A stretch of DNA of 64,000 bases from Halobellus clavatus (GCF_900107195.1 NZ_FNPB01000001.1:124001-188000), one strand, 5' to 3'. Positions 51,306-60,745 are shown, counted from the first letter of the stretch. The notes: a model not told the origin generated them from the letters alone. Made by a program: numbers and translations.

Positions 51306-52604
51306 TCACTCCTCGTCGAGGAGGTGGCAGACCGCGGTGTGCTGCTGGCGATCATCGCCACCGACCGGATGCGTTGCGGGGGCTTCCGACGCACAGACCG
51401 TACCGAACTCGTCCGCGAGGAGCCGCGCCGCCGCCTCACGTTCGCCCGCGGCGAGACGAGCCAGTGCGCGGTCGAGGACCGCCTCCGCGCCGTCGTCACC
51501 GAGTTCCGACGGGAGGTCGAACTCCCGTCTGAGCGCCGTCTGTACGGCGTGGGTCGGAACGTCGGCGGGAGCAGTCTCGGGTGCGGAGTCCGACGCAGCG
51601 TACGCTCGGATTGCGTCGAGGTCGACGCTCGGTCCTCGTTCGAGCCGCGAGTGGAACCGATGCACTCGCCGCCAGGCGACGCCGTCCAGGTCGTACGTCT
51701 CGGGGGGAATCACCGCAGGACAGCGCGTGTGGAACCGACACCCCGAGGGCGGATCCGCCGCGCTCGGCACCTCGCCGACGAGATCGACGTCCCGCCGCTC
51801 GACGGTGGGATCCGGGACCGGGATCGACGCCAGGAGCGCCTCCGTGTAGGGGTGTCCCGGACTCTCGAACACCGACTCGACCGGGCCGGACTCGACGATC
51901 TCGCCGAGGTACATCACCGCCACCCGGTCGCACACCTCGCGGACCACGGCGAGGTCGTGACTGACGAGGACGATCCCGAGGTCCAGTTCTCGCCGGAGTC
52001 GGTTCAGGAGTGCGAGTACGTCCGCCGTGACCGAGGCGTCGAGCGCCGAGACGGGTTCGTCGGCGACGAGGAGGTCGGGATCGAGAATCAGTGCTCGGGC
52101 CAGCGCGGCCCGCTGTTTCTCCCCGCCGGAGAGTTCGTGGGGGTAGCGGTCGGCGTCGCTGGGGTCGAGTCCGACCCGGGAGAGCGTCGACGTCACGAGG
52201 CGACGGCGCCGCGCTCTGTCGGTCATCCCGTGGATCGCGAGCGGTTCCGCAACGGAATCGCCGATCGAGCGTCGCGGATCAAAACTCCCCGTCGGGTCCT
52301 GAAAGAGCAACTGTGCGCGGCGACGGAAGCGCTTCAGTCGCGACCGATCGTCGCTCGTGACGGGGTCGCCGTCCAGCCTGATCGTTCCGCCGGTCGGTTC
52401 TTCCACCCGGAGCATCGTCCGGGCCGCCGTCGACTTCCCGCACCCGGACTCGCCGACTAGGCCGACAGCCTCCCCGCGCTCGACGGTGAGGTCGATCCCG
52501 TCGACGGCCCGGACCTGCCCCGTCTCGCGGTTCAGCAGCCCCGTTCGCACGGGGTAGTGTTTCGTCAGATCGCGGACCTCGAAGAGCGGCGACGCGTCGG
52601 TCAT
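51306..52604 (-). CDS. peptide ABC transporter ATP-binding protein (OppF/DppF type)
   Basis: A 432-residue ABC ATPase. Walker [13 protein letters not shown] is at about residues 50-61, the signature [15 protein letters not shown] at about 162-176, and Walker [13 protein letters not shown] at about 182-193. The family-specific C-terminal segment [10 protein letters not shown] (iron-sulfur-like Cys cluster of Opp ATPases) is also present. About 120 extra residues after it are helical and unusual, making the protein longer than OppF. Overlaps the previous gene's stop by 4 bp (ATGA). Fifth gene of the operon. Confidence 0.9.
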   Translation of the reverse strand: MTDASPLFEVRDLTKHYPVRTGLLNRETGQVRAVDGIDLTVERGEAVGLVGESGCGKSTAARTMLRVEEPTGGTIRLDGDPVTSDDRSRLKRFRRRAQLLFQDPTGSFDPRRSIGDSVAEPLAIHGMTDRARRRRLVTSTLSRVGLDPSDADRYPHELSGGEKQRAALARALILDPDLLVADEPVSALDASVTADVLALLNRLRRELDLGIVLVSHDLAVVREVCDRVAVMYLGEIVESGPVESVFESPGHPYTEALLASIPVPDPTVERRDVDLVGEVPSAADPPSGCRFHTRCPAVIPPETYDLDGVAWRRVHRFHSRLERGPSVDLDAIRAYAASDSAPETAPADVPTHAVQTALRREFDLPSELGDDGAEAVLDRALARLAAGEREAAARLLADEFGTVCASEAPATHPVGGDDRQQHTAVCHLLDEE

Positions 52605-53722
52605 CGGCGGTCACCGCCGGCTGATTCGTCAGCAGACGCCCCGGAGTCAGCCGATTTCGCCGAATCGACGACGACGTCCGGGTCGCCGTCGGGCCCGAAG
52701 TGGACGCAGGCGGCGACGTGTGCCCGCGCCCCATCGGGGGCTGAGGTCGTCGCGTCGGGGGTCGGATGGAGCGGCGGCTGGTCCCCCTCTCGACAGGCGT
52801 CGACGGCGTGTGGACAGCGCGAGCGGAACCGACAGCCCGTGGTCGAGTCGGTCGCACTGGAGGGGTCGCGATCCGCAACGTCTCGCGCTGCGGTGGGTGT
52901 CAGATCGACATCGCGGCCAGGGATCGCATCCAGGAGCGCTCGGGTGTAGGGGTGCGACGGCCGCTCGAAGACGTCGTGGACGCTCCCGCGTTCCATCACC
53001 GTCCCGTCGTACATCACGACGACGCGGTCAGCGACTTCGGCGACCACGCCGAGATCGTGCGTCACGAGCAGCAGGCCGAGGCCCGACGCCGACTGGATCG
53101 ATTCGAGCAGCCGGAGCACCTGCGATTGGATTGTCACGTCGAGTGCGGTCGTGGGCTCGTCGGCGACGAGCAGATCCGGTTCCCCCGCGAGGGCCATCGC
53201 AATGGCGACGCGCTGTTGCATTCCACCGGAGAGTTCGTGGGGGTAGTCGTCGATCCGAGTCGCCGGGTCGGGGATGCCGACGCGGTCTAAGAGGTCGATG
53301 GCGCGGGCTCGCGCGTCGGCCTTCGAAACGTCGTCGTGGAGCTGGATCGCCTCCAGCAACTGCCAGCCGACGGAGTAAACCGGATTGAGCGCGCGCTGTG
53401 GGTTCTGGAACACGTGAGCGATCCGGTCGCCGCGGACCGCTCGCAGTTCCGCCTCAGAGGCAGTCGCCAGGTCACGACCGTCGAAGCGAACCGTCCCGCT
53501 GACGATCTCGCCCGGAGGATCGTCGATCAACCGAGTGAGCGACTCGGCTGCGACGGTCTTGCCGCTCCCGGATTCACCCACGAGACAGACGGTCTCCCCG
53601 TCGTCGAGATCGAACGAGATCCCGTCGACAGCGGTGACGGTGCCGGCGTCGGTGTGAAAGCGAGTCCGCAGGTCTTCGACGTGGAGGAGTGAATCGCGGG
53701 GAGCTGCGGGTGGATCGGTCAT
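52601..53722 (-). CDS. peptide ABC transporter ATP-binding protein (OppD/DppD type)
   Basis: A 373-residue ABC ATPase. Walker A is [14 protein letters not shown], the Q-loop is [14 protein letters not shown], the signature is [15 protein letters not shown] and Walker B is [13 protein letters not shown]. The oligopeptide-specific tail has [17 protein letters not shown] 53722 is used; open frame further upstream is the shadow of the permease gene. It overlaps both neighbours by 4 bp, so the operon is tightly coupled. It forms a heterodimer with the OppF-type ATPase. Confidence 0.92.
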   Translation of the reverse strand: MTDPPAAPRDSLLHVEDLRTRFHTDAGTVTAVDGISFDLDDGETVCLVGESGSGKTVAAESLTRLIDDPPGEIVSGTVRFDGRDLATASEAELRAVRGDRIAHVFQNPQRALNPVYSVGWQLLEAIQLHDDVSKADARARAIDLLDRVGIPDPATRIDDYPHELSGGMQQRVAIAMALAGEPDLLVADEPTTALDVTIQSQVLRLLESIQSASGLGLLLVTHDLGVVAEVADRVVVMYDGTVMERGSVHDVFERPSHPYTRALLDAIPGRDVDLTPTAARDVADRDPSSATDSTTGCRFRSRCPHAVDACREGDQPPLHPTPDATTSAPDGARAHVAACVHFGPDGDPDVVVDSAKSADSGASADESAGGDRR

Positions 53723-54960
53723 CGGCCCACCTCCTGCCGCGGATCGAGGGCGTCTCTGAGCGCGTCGCCGAGGAAGTTGAACGCCAGGATCGTCGCGAAC
53801 AGGAACAGACCCGGGACGGTGGAGACCCACCACGCGGTCGCGAGGTCACCCCGGCCGGCGGCGATCGTCTGCCCCCAGGAAGGTAGCGTCACGTTCCCGA
53901 GGCCGATGAACGACAGCGCGGCCTCCGAGAGGATCAACACCGGGATGTTGAGCGTCGCGGCGGTGACGATCGAGTTCGAGACGTTCGGCACGACGTGTCG
54001 CCAGACGACGAACGGACCGGACGCGCCGGCGCTGCGTGCGGCCGCGACGTACGTCTCTTCGCTGCGCTGGAGCGCCTCGCTGCGGACGATCCGCGCGATC
54101 CCGCCCCAGCCCGTGACGCCGAAGATGACGATCAGGACGAACAGGCTCCCGCCGTAGAGGTACGCCAAGAAGAGGAACAGGAAGAACGTCGGGAAGGTCT
54201 GCTGGATGTCGACGTAGCGCATCAGCGCCTCGTCGATCCATCCGCCGGCGTACGCTGCGGTGGCCCCGACGGCCGTCGCGATCGTGATCGAGATCAGGGT
54301 CGCGATCAGGCCCACCTGCATACTGACCCGCATTCCGAAGATCGCCAGCGCGAGCAGGCCCTTTCCGTCGGCGGTAGTCCCGAGCGGGTAGCGCCACGTC
54401 CCCTGGCAGCGGCCCTCGACTACCGGGCCGACGCACTCAGTCGGAATCGAGGCGTCGACACTCAGGAAGACGGGGGGTTGGTACGCGGCGGCGACGTCCA
54501 GCGCCGGCGGGTCGAGAAAGAGCGTCCCGACCGTCCCCAGGAGGAAGATGACGAGGAGGTACGCGAGACTGAGCACCGCGGGCCGGTGTCGGCGAAAGCG
54601 GCGCCAGTAGTACGCGACGAGGCGGCGGTTCCGCGCCAGCGGAACGAGCGCGAACACGAGCACGGACAGCGTCGCGACGAACAGCCAGTCGACGGCGGTC
54701 GCGTCCCAGACGAACGCGACGCCCCCGAACGCGACGTCGATCGTCGGATCGCCGCCGGCGACGAGGCGATCGGAGGCCACCGCGAGACCGTAGCTGCCAG
54801 CAGCGACGAGCGCGGCGAGTCGGAGCGGCGAGCGACCCCCACCGTCGGCGTCGATCGACGCCCAGTCGACGTCCTCGAACCGCTCGGAGGGTGGCTCGCC
54901 CCCGTCGGCTGGCTGCGAGTCGTCCGTCCCCGTTCCGGGAGAGTCCTCGGCACCGATCAT
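53719..54960 (-). CDS. peptide ABC transporter permease (DppC type)
   Basis: A 413-residue permease with about 6 to 7 helices. A hydrophilic acidic N-terminal segment of about 45 residues is followed by an extra N-terminal helix (LRLAALVAAGSYGLAVAS) beyond the usual DppC core. The cytoplasmic EAA loop appears as EETYVAAARSAGASGPFVVWRHVVPN at about 290-315. A periplasmic-like loop includes LGTTADGKGLL. The TGA of the upstream permease overlaps its ATG (TGATG). Partner of the DppB-type permease. Confidence 0.92.
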   Translation of the reverse strand: MIGAEDSPGTGTDDSQPADGGEPPSERFEDVDWASIDADGGGRSPLRLAALVAAGSYGLAVASDRLVAGGDPTIDVAFGGVAFVWDATAVDWLFVATLSVLVFALVPLARNRRLVAYYWRRFRRHRPAVLSLAYLLVIFLLGTVGTLFLDPPALDVAAAYQPPVFLSVDASIPTECVGPVVEGRCQGTWRYPLGTTADGKGLLALAIFGMRVSMQVGLIATLISITIATAVGATAAYAGGWIDEALMRYVDIQQTFPTFFLFLFLAYLYGGSLFVLIVIFGVTGWGGIARIVRSEALQRSEETYVAAARSAGASGPFVVWRHVVPNVSNSIVTAATLNIPVLILSEAALSFIGLGNVTLPSWGQTIAAGRGDLATAWWVSTVPGLFLFATILAFNFLGDALRDALDPRQEVGR

Positions 54961-55943
54961 CACCGATCACCGTAGTCGATGCGGGGGTCCAAAAGCGCGT
55001 AGGCGAGGTCCTGCAGGAGGTTCCCGAGCACCGCCACGAGCACCGGAACGAGCGTCGTGCCGAGCACCAGCGCGGTGTCCTGCCGACGGATGGCTTCGAG
55101 GCTGAGCCGGCCCAGTCCGGGAATCCCGAAGACGACTTCGACGAGATAAGACGCCGAGAGGATGATCCCGAGGAGGTCCCCGACGAGGATCGTCGAGAGC
55201 GGGACAAGCGTCGGGCGGAGCACGTGTCGGGTGAGGATGCGCCACTCGCTCGCGCCCTTCGCCCGGGCGGCCTTCACGAACGCCGCGCGGACATACTCCA
55301 GCGCCTCGGCCCGGGCGTAGCGCATCGTGCTCGCGATCGCGCTCGTCCCCAGGACGAAGACGGGCAGAACGAGCTGTCGGGCGTTGGCGAGCGAGAGCGG
55401 CCGGGTCCGGGCCAGTTCGGCGTCGAACAGCACCGGGACCCAGCCGAGTTGGACGGCGAAGAGCAAGAGCAGGACGATCCCGAACCAGAAGTTCGGGATG
55501 CTGACGCCGAAGAAGGCGACGAACGTCGCCGCGTAGTCGGTCGTGGTGTACTGATTGAACGCCGAGTAGAGTCCGATTGCGATCCCCAGAACGGTCGAGA
55601 GCGCCACTGCGGGCACGGTGTACATAAGCGAGTACGGGAGCGCCGTCAGAATCGCCGTCAGGACGGGCTGTGAACGCGTGTCCGACCAGCCCCAGTCGCC
55701 CGTCGCGAGGTTCCCGAGGTACTCCAGGTACCGCTCCCAGAGCGGCCCTGTGAGTCCCCGGCGCTCCGCGTAAGCCTCGGCCGCGGTTTCGGCGTCGGCA
55801 CCGGTCGCGGCCGCTCGGAACTGGATTCGCGCCAGCTCCGGATCGGGCGCGTAGTCGAGGAGGACGAACGTGACCGTCAGGATGACGAAGGCGGCGACGC
55901 CAGCCCACGCGACCCGGCGTGCCGTGTACCATTTCAGCCCCAT
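54960..55943 (-). CDS. peptide ABC transporter permease (DppB type)
   Basis: A 327-residue permease starting MGLKWYTARRVAWAGVAAFV. It has six helices and the DppB-type EAA loop EYVRAAFVKAARAKGASEWRILTRHVLRP. The N-terminal extracellular region of about 90 residues (YAPDPELARIQF...) is typical. Near its end LPYSLMYTVPAVALSTVLGIAIG begins the core. Second gene in the operon, 184 bp after the binding-protein gene; the spacer holds 24-bp repeats. Confidence 0.92.
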   Translation of the reverse strand: MGLKWYTARRVAWAGVAAFVILTVTFVLLDYAPDPELARIQFRAAATGADAETAAEAYAERRGLTGPLWERYLEYLGNLATGDWGWSDTRSQPVLTAILTALPYSLMYTVPAVALSTVLGIAIGLYSAFNQYTTTDYAATFVAFFGVSIPNFWFGIVLLLLFAVQLGWVPVLFDAELARTRPLSLANARQLVLPVFVLGTSAIASTMRYARAEALEYVRAAFVKAARAKGASEWRILTRHVLRPTLVPLSTILVGDLLGIILSASYLVEVVFGIPGLGRLSLEAIRRQDTALVLGTTLVPVLVAVLGNLLQDLAYALLDPRIDYGDR

Positions 55944-56029
55944 CGTGAGTGCGGATCTGAGTGCGTCGATCGCGTTGGCGGTCGGTCCGCTCCGCGGCAG
56001 TTAATTGTATCGTCGCGTCGGCCGTCTCG

Positions 56030-56101
56030 TCGGAGTTGCATTCGGCGTCCCCGTCGGAATCGCATTCGGTATCCTCGTCGACGTCGCATTCGCCCCCCGC
56101 T
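56030..56101. repeat. 24-bp tandem repeat, three copies, in the ABC operon spacer
   Basis: GCATTCGG-like words begin at 56038, 56062 and 56086 (period 24), each preceded by a CGTCGGA(A/G)T-type block. Differences between copies are few. On the minus strand a frame would give Glu-Cys-Asp repeats after the stop of the binding protein, but no start exists. Confidence 0.75.
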
Positions 56102-56127
56102 CGGTCCGATGCGGCCGAGGCGGCGAG

Positions 56128-57954
56128 TCACGCCCCATCGAGCCGCCAGGTGTTTCGGTCCCACGAATAGCCGAAGGTCTCCTCGGGACCCCGGATCGCG
56201 CTGTCGTACCCCACGATCTCGACGCCCATATGCAGGAAGTTGAACGGTTGTTCGACCGAGAGTGCGCCGAAGACCTCAGCGAGCGCGGCCCGCCGTTCGG
56301 CCTCGTCGACGGTGCTGGAGGCGGTCTCGAACAGCGATGCGAAGTCGGTCTCGGGGTGATACCCGTAGAAGTTGGTCCCGCCGCGGCGGACCGAAAACCC
56401 GCGGATCGAGGTCGGCGTTCGGGGATAGGTGTTGAACGTGATCCCGAGGATCAGATCCCAGGGTCGCGAACTCACCGACTGATCGCGCGGCCCGCCGTTG
56501 TAGGGGCCCGCGTCCCACGGCGGGTCGCCATCGCCCTGCCAACTGTTGTAGAGGTGCTGTTCGACGATGCTCCCGTACTGCTTGCCGGTCAGCTCGACGT
56601 CGATGCCGACCGCGTCGTACTCCTGGGCGACCAGTTCGGCGATCGTCTGAATCGGCTGTGAGCCCTGGGCGAACACGAGATCCAGCGTGACCGGCTCGTC
56701 CGCGTCGTCGACGACGCGGTCGCCCTCGTAGCGGTACGGCGTTCCATCGAGATTGTCCCGCAGGAGTTCGCGAGCGCGCTCGTGACTGTAGGTCTCTCCG
56801 ACGCCGAGTTCGCGGACCGCTTCGTCGGCGTACCACTTCGAGAACGTCGGCTGGAAGGTGTGCGCGACGGTGGCATAGCCGCGGCGGACGTCCTCGACGA
56901 TCTGCCGTTTGTCCACCGCGTGCGCCAGCGCGCGTCTGACGGCTGGCTTCCGAAGCGCCTCGTAGAAGGACCCGTTGGCGCGCTGATTGTAGATGAGCGA
57001 TGTCATATACGCCTGCGGGAACACCTTCACCGCGACGTCGTCGAGTCCCTCGAACTGCTCGACCCGCGACGCGGGGAGGTCCGTAGCCGTGAGTTCGCCA
57101 GAGCGGAGCGCCGACAGGCGCGTGCTCTCTTCGGGCACGACGCGATAGGTGTACGAGTCGAAATACGGAGCGTTCTGCCACTCGTCGGGCACGTCGTCCA
57201 CCTCGCGGAGGTAGTACTCCTCGTTCCGGGTGGCGACGAACGAGGAGCCGCGCTCCCAGCGCTCGAACGTGTAGGGGCCGAGGTTTCCGGCGTACGCGAG
57301 CGTCTGAACCGCCTCGTCCTGCGCCAGCCCTTCCTGGTCCTCGGCCGGTCGATACTGTTCGATGAGGCCCTTGGGCATACAGAACGCGCCCCACAACACC
57401 GGGCGGAGGGGGAAGGCGGGATCGGGCTCGGGGAGGCGGACCTCGAACGTCCGTCGGCCAGTCTTCTCCACGGGAATCGGCTCGCCGGCCCGCTGCCACT
57501 CCCCGGGAGTGGGGTAGTTCGCCCAGTTCGAGTCGGCCTGGAACACCTCGGTGATCATATACACCCAGTCTTCGGCCGTCATCGACCCGTAGTCCGCACC
57601 CCACTCGAGGCCGTCTCTGAGTTCGACCGTGTAGACCCGACCTTCGTCGGTCGAGATGTCGGCCCACAGCGGGAAGATCTCCTGCTCGGGCGTGATCGCG
57701 TACGCGCCGTCGAGTACCAGTTGGATGCGGTTCGCGGAGGGGGTGTCGTTGACGCTGAGGAAGTTCAGGGTCTGTGTGCCCGTCGACGTACCGTCGACGT
57801 AGTGGGTCTCGTCGCTGGTGCCGTCGCCCTGCGAGGAACTGCACCCCGCGACTGCGGTCGCCCCACTGAGACCGAGAAGATGGAGAAATGATCGCCGGGA
57901 CCGAGACGCGAGCGCGCTCGGTCCGGCATCGCCCGAACGGTCACCGGGTAGCAT
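56128..57954 (-). CDS. Tat-exported peptide-binding lipoprotein of ABC transporter
   Basis: A 608-residue extracellular solute-binding protein, family 5. The signal has twin arginine RSRRSFLHLLGLSGATAVAGC at about residues 18-38, ending in a lipobox (VAGC). The mature protein has the two-lobed family-5 pattern, including TVELRDGLEWGADYGSMTAEDWVYMI and FPLRPVLWGAFCMPKGLI. Exact peptide specificity is unknown. First gene of the A-B-C-D-F operon, with a TATA-like element upstream. A 24-bp repeat follows the stop. Confidence 0.9.
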   Translation of the reverse strand: MLPGDRSGDAGPSALASRSRRSFLHLLGLSGATAVAGCSSSQGDGTSDETHYVDGTSTGTQTLNFLSVNDTPSANRIQLVLDGAYAITPEQEIFPLWADISTDEGRVYTVELRDGLEWGADYGSMTAEDWVYMITEVFQADSNWANYPTPGEWQRAGEPIPVEKTGRRTFEVRLPEPDPAFPLRPVLWGAFCMPKGLIEQYRPAEDQEGLAQDEAVQTLAYAGNLGPYTFERWERGSSFVATRNEEYYLREVDDVPDEWQNAPYFDSYTYRVVPEESTRLSALRSGELTATDLPASRVEQFEGLDDVAVKVFPQAYMTSLIYNQRANGSFYEALRKPAVRRALAHAVDKRQIVEDVRRGYATVAHTFQPTFSKWYADEAVRELGVGETYSHERARELLRDNLDGTPYRYEGDRVVDDADEPVTLDLVFAQGSQPIQTIAELVAQEYDAVGIDVELTGKQYGSIVEQHLYNSWQGDGDPPWDAGPYNGGPRDQSVSSRPWDLILGITFNTYPRTPTSIRGFSVRRGGTNFYGYHPETDFASLFETASSTVDEAERRAALAEVFGALSVEQPFNFLHMGVEIVGYDSAIRGPEETFGYSWDRNTWRLDGA

Positions 57955-57977
57955 ACCGACACGGTTCGGCTATCCGG

Positions 57978-57983
57978 TAAAAT
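57978..57983 (-). promoter_or_regulatory. TATA-like box for the peptide ABC operon
   Basis: Minus-strand TTTTAC in a short AT-rich patch, 24-29 bp before ATG 57954. Confidence 0.5.
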
Positions 57984-58064
57984 AGCCATCGATGGCCCGC
58001 ATCCGACGAGGGTGGTCACTCGGGCCTCGAACGCGGCCGCTGCGGTGGGCGGTGCGGCGCCGGA

Positions 58065-58631
58065 TCAGTCGTCGCCGGACTCGTCGACGATGACGACCTC
58101 GCCGTCCTCGACGCGGACGTTGATGAGCGTCTTGACGTGGTGGTCGCTGTCGTCCAGTTCGTTCGAACCGGCCTTCTTGATCACGGCGACCGTGTCGACG
58201 ACGTCTGCGCCGATGCTGTCGAGGGCGTCGAGCACCGCCCGCATCGTCCCGCCGGTCGAGAGCACGTCGTCGAGGACGAGCACCCGGTCGCCCGGGTCGA
58301 CGTCGTTGATGTACATCTCGTTCTCCGAGTACCCCGTCTGCTGACTCAGGGGCTCTTCGCCGTCGAGGCCGTACTGGCGCTTTCGAATGACGACGAGCGG
58401 GATGTCTGTCATCAGCGAGACCGCCGTGGAGATGTGAATTCCCATCGCCGCGGGGGTGACGATCTTGTCGACGTTGTCGATCTCGGCCTTGCGGATGATC
58501 TTGATGACGATCTCCCGCAGCAGCTCCGGTCGGAGCATCGGGACGCCGTCGCTGATCGGGTGGACGAAGTACTCGTACTCTCCTTTCTCGATGATTGGGG
58601 CTTCAAGGAGCGACTGCCGCAGTTGGTCCAT
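58065..58631 (-). CDS. hypoxanthine/adenine phosphoribosyltransferase, archaeal HGPRTase-like
   Basis: A 188-residue type I phosphoribosyltransferase for purine salvage. The PRPP-binding loop [14 protein letters not shown] lies at about residues 119-132. The hood/base region includes [16 protein letters not shown]. This is the archaeal adenine/hypoxanthine PRT-like family. Its size and N-terminus ([26 protein letters not shown]) match haloarchaeal Hpt. Purine specificity is not decided by sequence. Minus-strand TTTTATTTTC lies 20-29 bp upstream. Confidence 0.9.
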   Translation of the reverse strand: MDQLRQSLLEAPIIEKGEYEYFVHPISDGVPMLRPELLREIVIKIIRKAEIDNVDKIVTPAAMGIHISTAVSLMTDIPLVVIRKRQYGLDGEEPLSQQTGYSENEMYINDVDPGDRVLVLDDVLSTGGTMRAVLDALDSIGADVVDTVAVIKKAGSNELDDSDHHVKTLINVRVEDGEVVIVDESGDD

Positions 58632-58936
58632 GTCGAAGCGATGCCGGGTCGAAAATAAAAACTGGCGGTTCGTCTGCTCGCCGCGAGTGAGCGCCGCGGT
58701 TCGTGTCAGCGGCTATCGCGGCAGCAACACACGTGGAGAGCCGGCGGGCGCGCCGAACCCGTGCGGGGGAGACGTTCCCCGTCAACTGGGGAAACTGGAC
58801 GTATGACCACTTGTCCGCGGTGCTACCGCTCGACAGAGCGGAAGACGTATTTGACACCCTTAGTAACGGTACCGTAACGTATGAGCCGAGCGACCGACCG
58901 GAACGGAGCGGCACCGACCTGGGCTGGTGGTGGCAG
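58632..58936. other. divergent promoter region between phosphoribosyltransferase and Mrp operon
   Basis: 305 bp before the chosen GTG of mrpE. It holds a minus-strand TATA-like box at 58651-58660 for the phosphoribosyltransferase. It also holds an AT-rich patch CGTATTTGACACCCTTAG at about 58845-58862 for the leader ORF/mrpE. The reading frame of mrpE is open back to a GTG at 58703, but that part crosses the AT-rich patch. Confidence 0.5.
58651..58660 (-). promoter_or_regulatory. TATA-like box for the phosphoribosyltransferase gene
   Basis: Minus-strand TTTTATTTTC, 20-29 bp before ATG 58631. Confidence 0.5.
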
Positions 58937-58940
58937 GTGA
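58881..58940 (+). CDS. 19-residue leader ORF overlapping mrpE
   Basis: ATG 58881 opens MSRATDRNGAAPTWAGGGR and stops at TGA 58938-58940, which overlaps the mrpE GTG as GTGA. A TATA-like GTATTTG lies 28-34 bp before this ATG. The Shine-Dalgarno resemblance before the GTG is weaker (GGTGGTGG) than at the other two leader loci. Confidence 0.4.
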   Translation: MSRATDRNGAAPTWAGGGR

Positions 58941-60148
58941 GTGCCGAGAGTTCCCGCATCCTCGTTCCCGTGGGTGAGTCCTCCACCATCCGCAACACGG
59001 TGGCGTACGCGATCCGGGAGGCGCGTGCGGGTGCGGAAGCGACTGACGAGACACCCGCAGACGCGGACGGGGCCGACGAGACACCCGCAGACGCGGACGG
59101 GACCGACGAGACCCCTGCGGTCCACTTCGTGTTCCCGGCCAGGGGGCGCGCCGTCGACGCCGAAAGCCTAGACGACTCTGCACAGGCCGAACGTCTCCTC
59201 GAACGCGTGATGGTCTGGGCGCGTGAGGACCTGGGTTACGACGACAGCGAGGAGGCCGAACTCGACATCGAGATCGAAACCGCGGTCGTCGGGACCGACC
59301 GCTACCTCTTCAGCCCCGGCGACTTCGCGGCCGTCATCACTGAGTATGCGGCGGTGGCGGGGCTCAGTCGCATCATCGTCGATCCGGAGTTCCAGCCCGG
59401 CGGCAGCGCGCCGATGCTCCGGCCCTTCGAGGTGGAACTCACGCGGTCCGACTTCGCCGTCGAGGAGGCGCCGGTCGAACGACAGACGTCGCGGACTCGG
59501 CTGGTCTCGCGGACGACGATCGGCAAGGGGATCGCGACGTTCGGTGCGACCTACGCGTTCTACCTCCTGATCGCCGGGTCACTCAGCCTGTTCAACCTCG
59601 CCACCGGCGGACTGACGGCGCTACTGGCGACGATCGGCTTCGCGAACATCACGTTCGTCTCGTCGCCGTCGCCGCGCCGGACCGCGCTCCGGATCGCGCG
59701 GCTGGGCCTGTTCGTGCCGTATCTGGTGTGGGAGATCACGAAGGCGAACCTCTCGATCGCCTACATCATCCTCCATCCCGATCTGCCGATCGACCCCGAG
59801 ATGCGTCGGTTCCGCGCGGCAGTCTGGGGCGGCATCCCCGTGACGACACTCGCCAACAGCATCACGCTCACGCCGGGGACCCTGACCGTCGACGTCGGCC
59901 GAGACGGTCTCGACATTCACACGCTGACCGGCCCGGCTCGCGACGACCTCGCCGCAGGGGGGTTAGAGCGGGCGGTCCGATTCGTCTACTACGGCCGAGC
60001 CGGCGCCCGGATCCCGACACCGACAGAGCGCGAGAGCCTGTCGCTCGTGACCGCGGAGTCGACGCCCTCGGGCGCGGCGTCCGGCGCCGAGACGGAGACC
60101 GGCGCCGATTCGACGGGCGAGGTGACCGAAGCCGGGGGTGAGACGTGA
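58937..60148 (+). CDS. mrpE: Na+/H+ antiporter subunit E with N-terminal UspA-like domain
   Basis: A 403-residue MrpE fused to a universal stress-like domain. Residues 1-165 start SAESSRILVPVGESSTIRNTVAY, the UspA-type nucleotide-binding beta-alpha, and include VSVETAVV-like strands (IEIETAVVGTDRYLFSPGD). An acidic loop contains a 30-bp repeat. From about residue 185 three to four helices and the MrpE core follow (TFGATYAFYLLIAGSLSLFNL, LFVPYLVWEITKANLSIAYIILHP, then GIPVTTLANSITLTPGTLTVDV). GTG 58937 fits homologues starting with this strand. Operon head of the Mrp antiporter. A 30-residue Ser/Thr/Glu tail ends the protein. Confidence 0.88.
   Translation: MSAESSRILVPVGESSTIRNTVAYAIREARAGAEATDETPADADGADETPADADGTDETPAVHFVFPARGRAVDAESLDDSAQAERLLERVMVWAREDLGYDDSEEAELDIEIETAVVGTDRYLFSPGDFAAVITEYAAVAGLSRIIVDPEFQPGGSAPMLRPFEVELTRSDFAVEEAPVERQTSRTRLVSRTTIGKGIATFGATYAFYLLIAGSLSLFNLATGGLTALLATIGFANITFVSSPSPRRTALRIARLGLFVPYLVWEITKANLSIAYIILHPDLPIDPEMRRFRAAVWGGIPVTTLANSITLTPGTLTVDVGRDGLDIHTLTGPARDDLAAGGLERAVRFVYYGRAGARIPTPTERESLSLVTAESTPSGAASGAETETGADSTGEVTEAGGET
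59045..59119 (+). repeat. 30-bp tandem repeat within mrpE
   Basis: GACGAGACACCCGCAGACGC recurs at 59045 and 59075, with a third partial copy at 59105 (period 30). It encodes ten-residue units DETPADADG(A/T) in an acidic loop of the UspA-like domain. In-frame copy-number change would only lengthen the loop. Confidence 0.85.
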
Positions 60149-60432
60149 TGGCGGTCTCGGGACTCCTCGGAACGGTCCTGCTCGCGGCGGCCGGCGCGTT
60201 CGTCGTCTTCGCCATCGTGTTGGTCTACCGGATCGTCGCGGGGCCGACGATGCAGGACCGCGTCATCGCGGTCAACGGAATCGGGACGAACGTGGTCGTC
60301 GTACTCGCCCTTCTGGCAGCGGCGCTGGAGCGCCCCGGCTACCTCGACATCGCGCTCGTCTACGGGATGCTGAACTTCCTGATGAGCATCGCCATCTCGA
60401 AGTTCACCGTCGAGCGGGGCGGGGTGATCTGA
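60148..60432 (+). CDS. mrpF: Na+/H+ antiporter subunit F
   Basis: A 94-residue membrane protein with three helices; the MrpF signature GPTMQDRVIAVNGIGTNVVVVLALL is in the middle. ATG 60148 overlaps the mrpE stop (TGATG). It belongs to the Mrp complex that uses the proton gradient to export Na+. Confidence 0.92.
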   Translation: MAVSGLLGTVLLAAAGAFVVFAIVLVYRIVAGPTMQDRVIAVNGIGTNVVVVLALLAAALERPGYLDIALVYGMLNFLMSIAISKFTVERGGVI

Positions 60433-60433
60433 G

Positions 60434-60745
60434 ATGGCGGTCACCGAGTGGCTGGCTATCGCGCTCGTCGTCGCGGGGACGTTCTTCGGGTTCGTCGCGG
60501 TCGTCGGTATCGTCCGCCTCCCGGACCTGTACACCCGCGCACACGCCACCTCGAAGAGTGACACGCTCGGGATCATCCTGACGCTCAGCGGGGCAGCGCT
60601 GGTGTTCGGCGCGGACCTCGCGGTCGCGAAGACGGCGGTCCTGGGGCTGTTCCTGTTCGTGACGAATCCCACGGCGGCGCACGCGATCACGCGGGCCGCG
60701 TACGATCAGGGAATCGCGCCCTGGACCACGGAGGGAGACGAATGA
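60434..60745 (+). CDS. mrpG: Na+/H+ antiporter subunit G
   Basis: A 103-residue MrpG with three helices and the family motif VVGIVRLPDLYTRAHATSKSDTLG at about 22-45. One base after mrpF; its TGA overlaps the next start (ATGA). Part of the Mrp antiporter. Confidence 0.92.
   Translation: MAVTEWLAIALVVAGTFFGFVAVVGIVRLPDLYTRAHATSKSDTLGIILTLSGAALVFGADLAVAKTAVLGLFLFVTNPTAAHAITRAAYDQGIAPWTTEGDE

Noticed and set aside
56276-57844. Long minus-strand open frame within the binding-protein gene, shifted frame
   Set aside because: The frame overlaps the recognised ABC binding protein and its translation is rich in Arg, Gly and Pro without any pattern; it is a GC-bias shadow.
58703-58936. Longer mrpE start at GTG 58703
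   Set aside because: It would make the AT-rich promoter patch coding and add 78 residues without similarity to MrpE or UspA. The homologous N-terminus begins at 58937.
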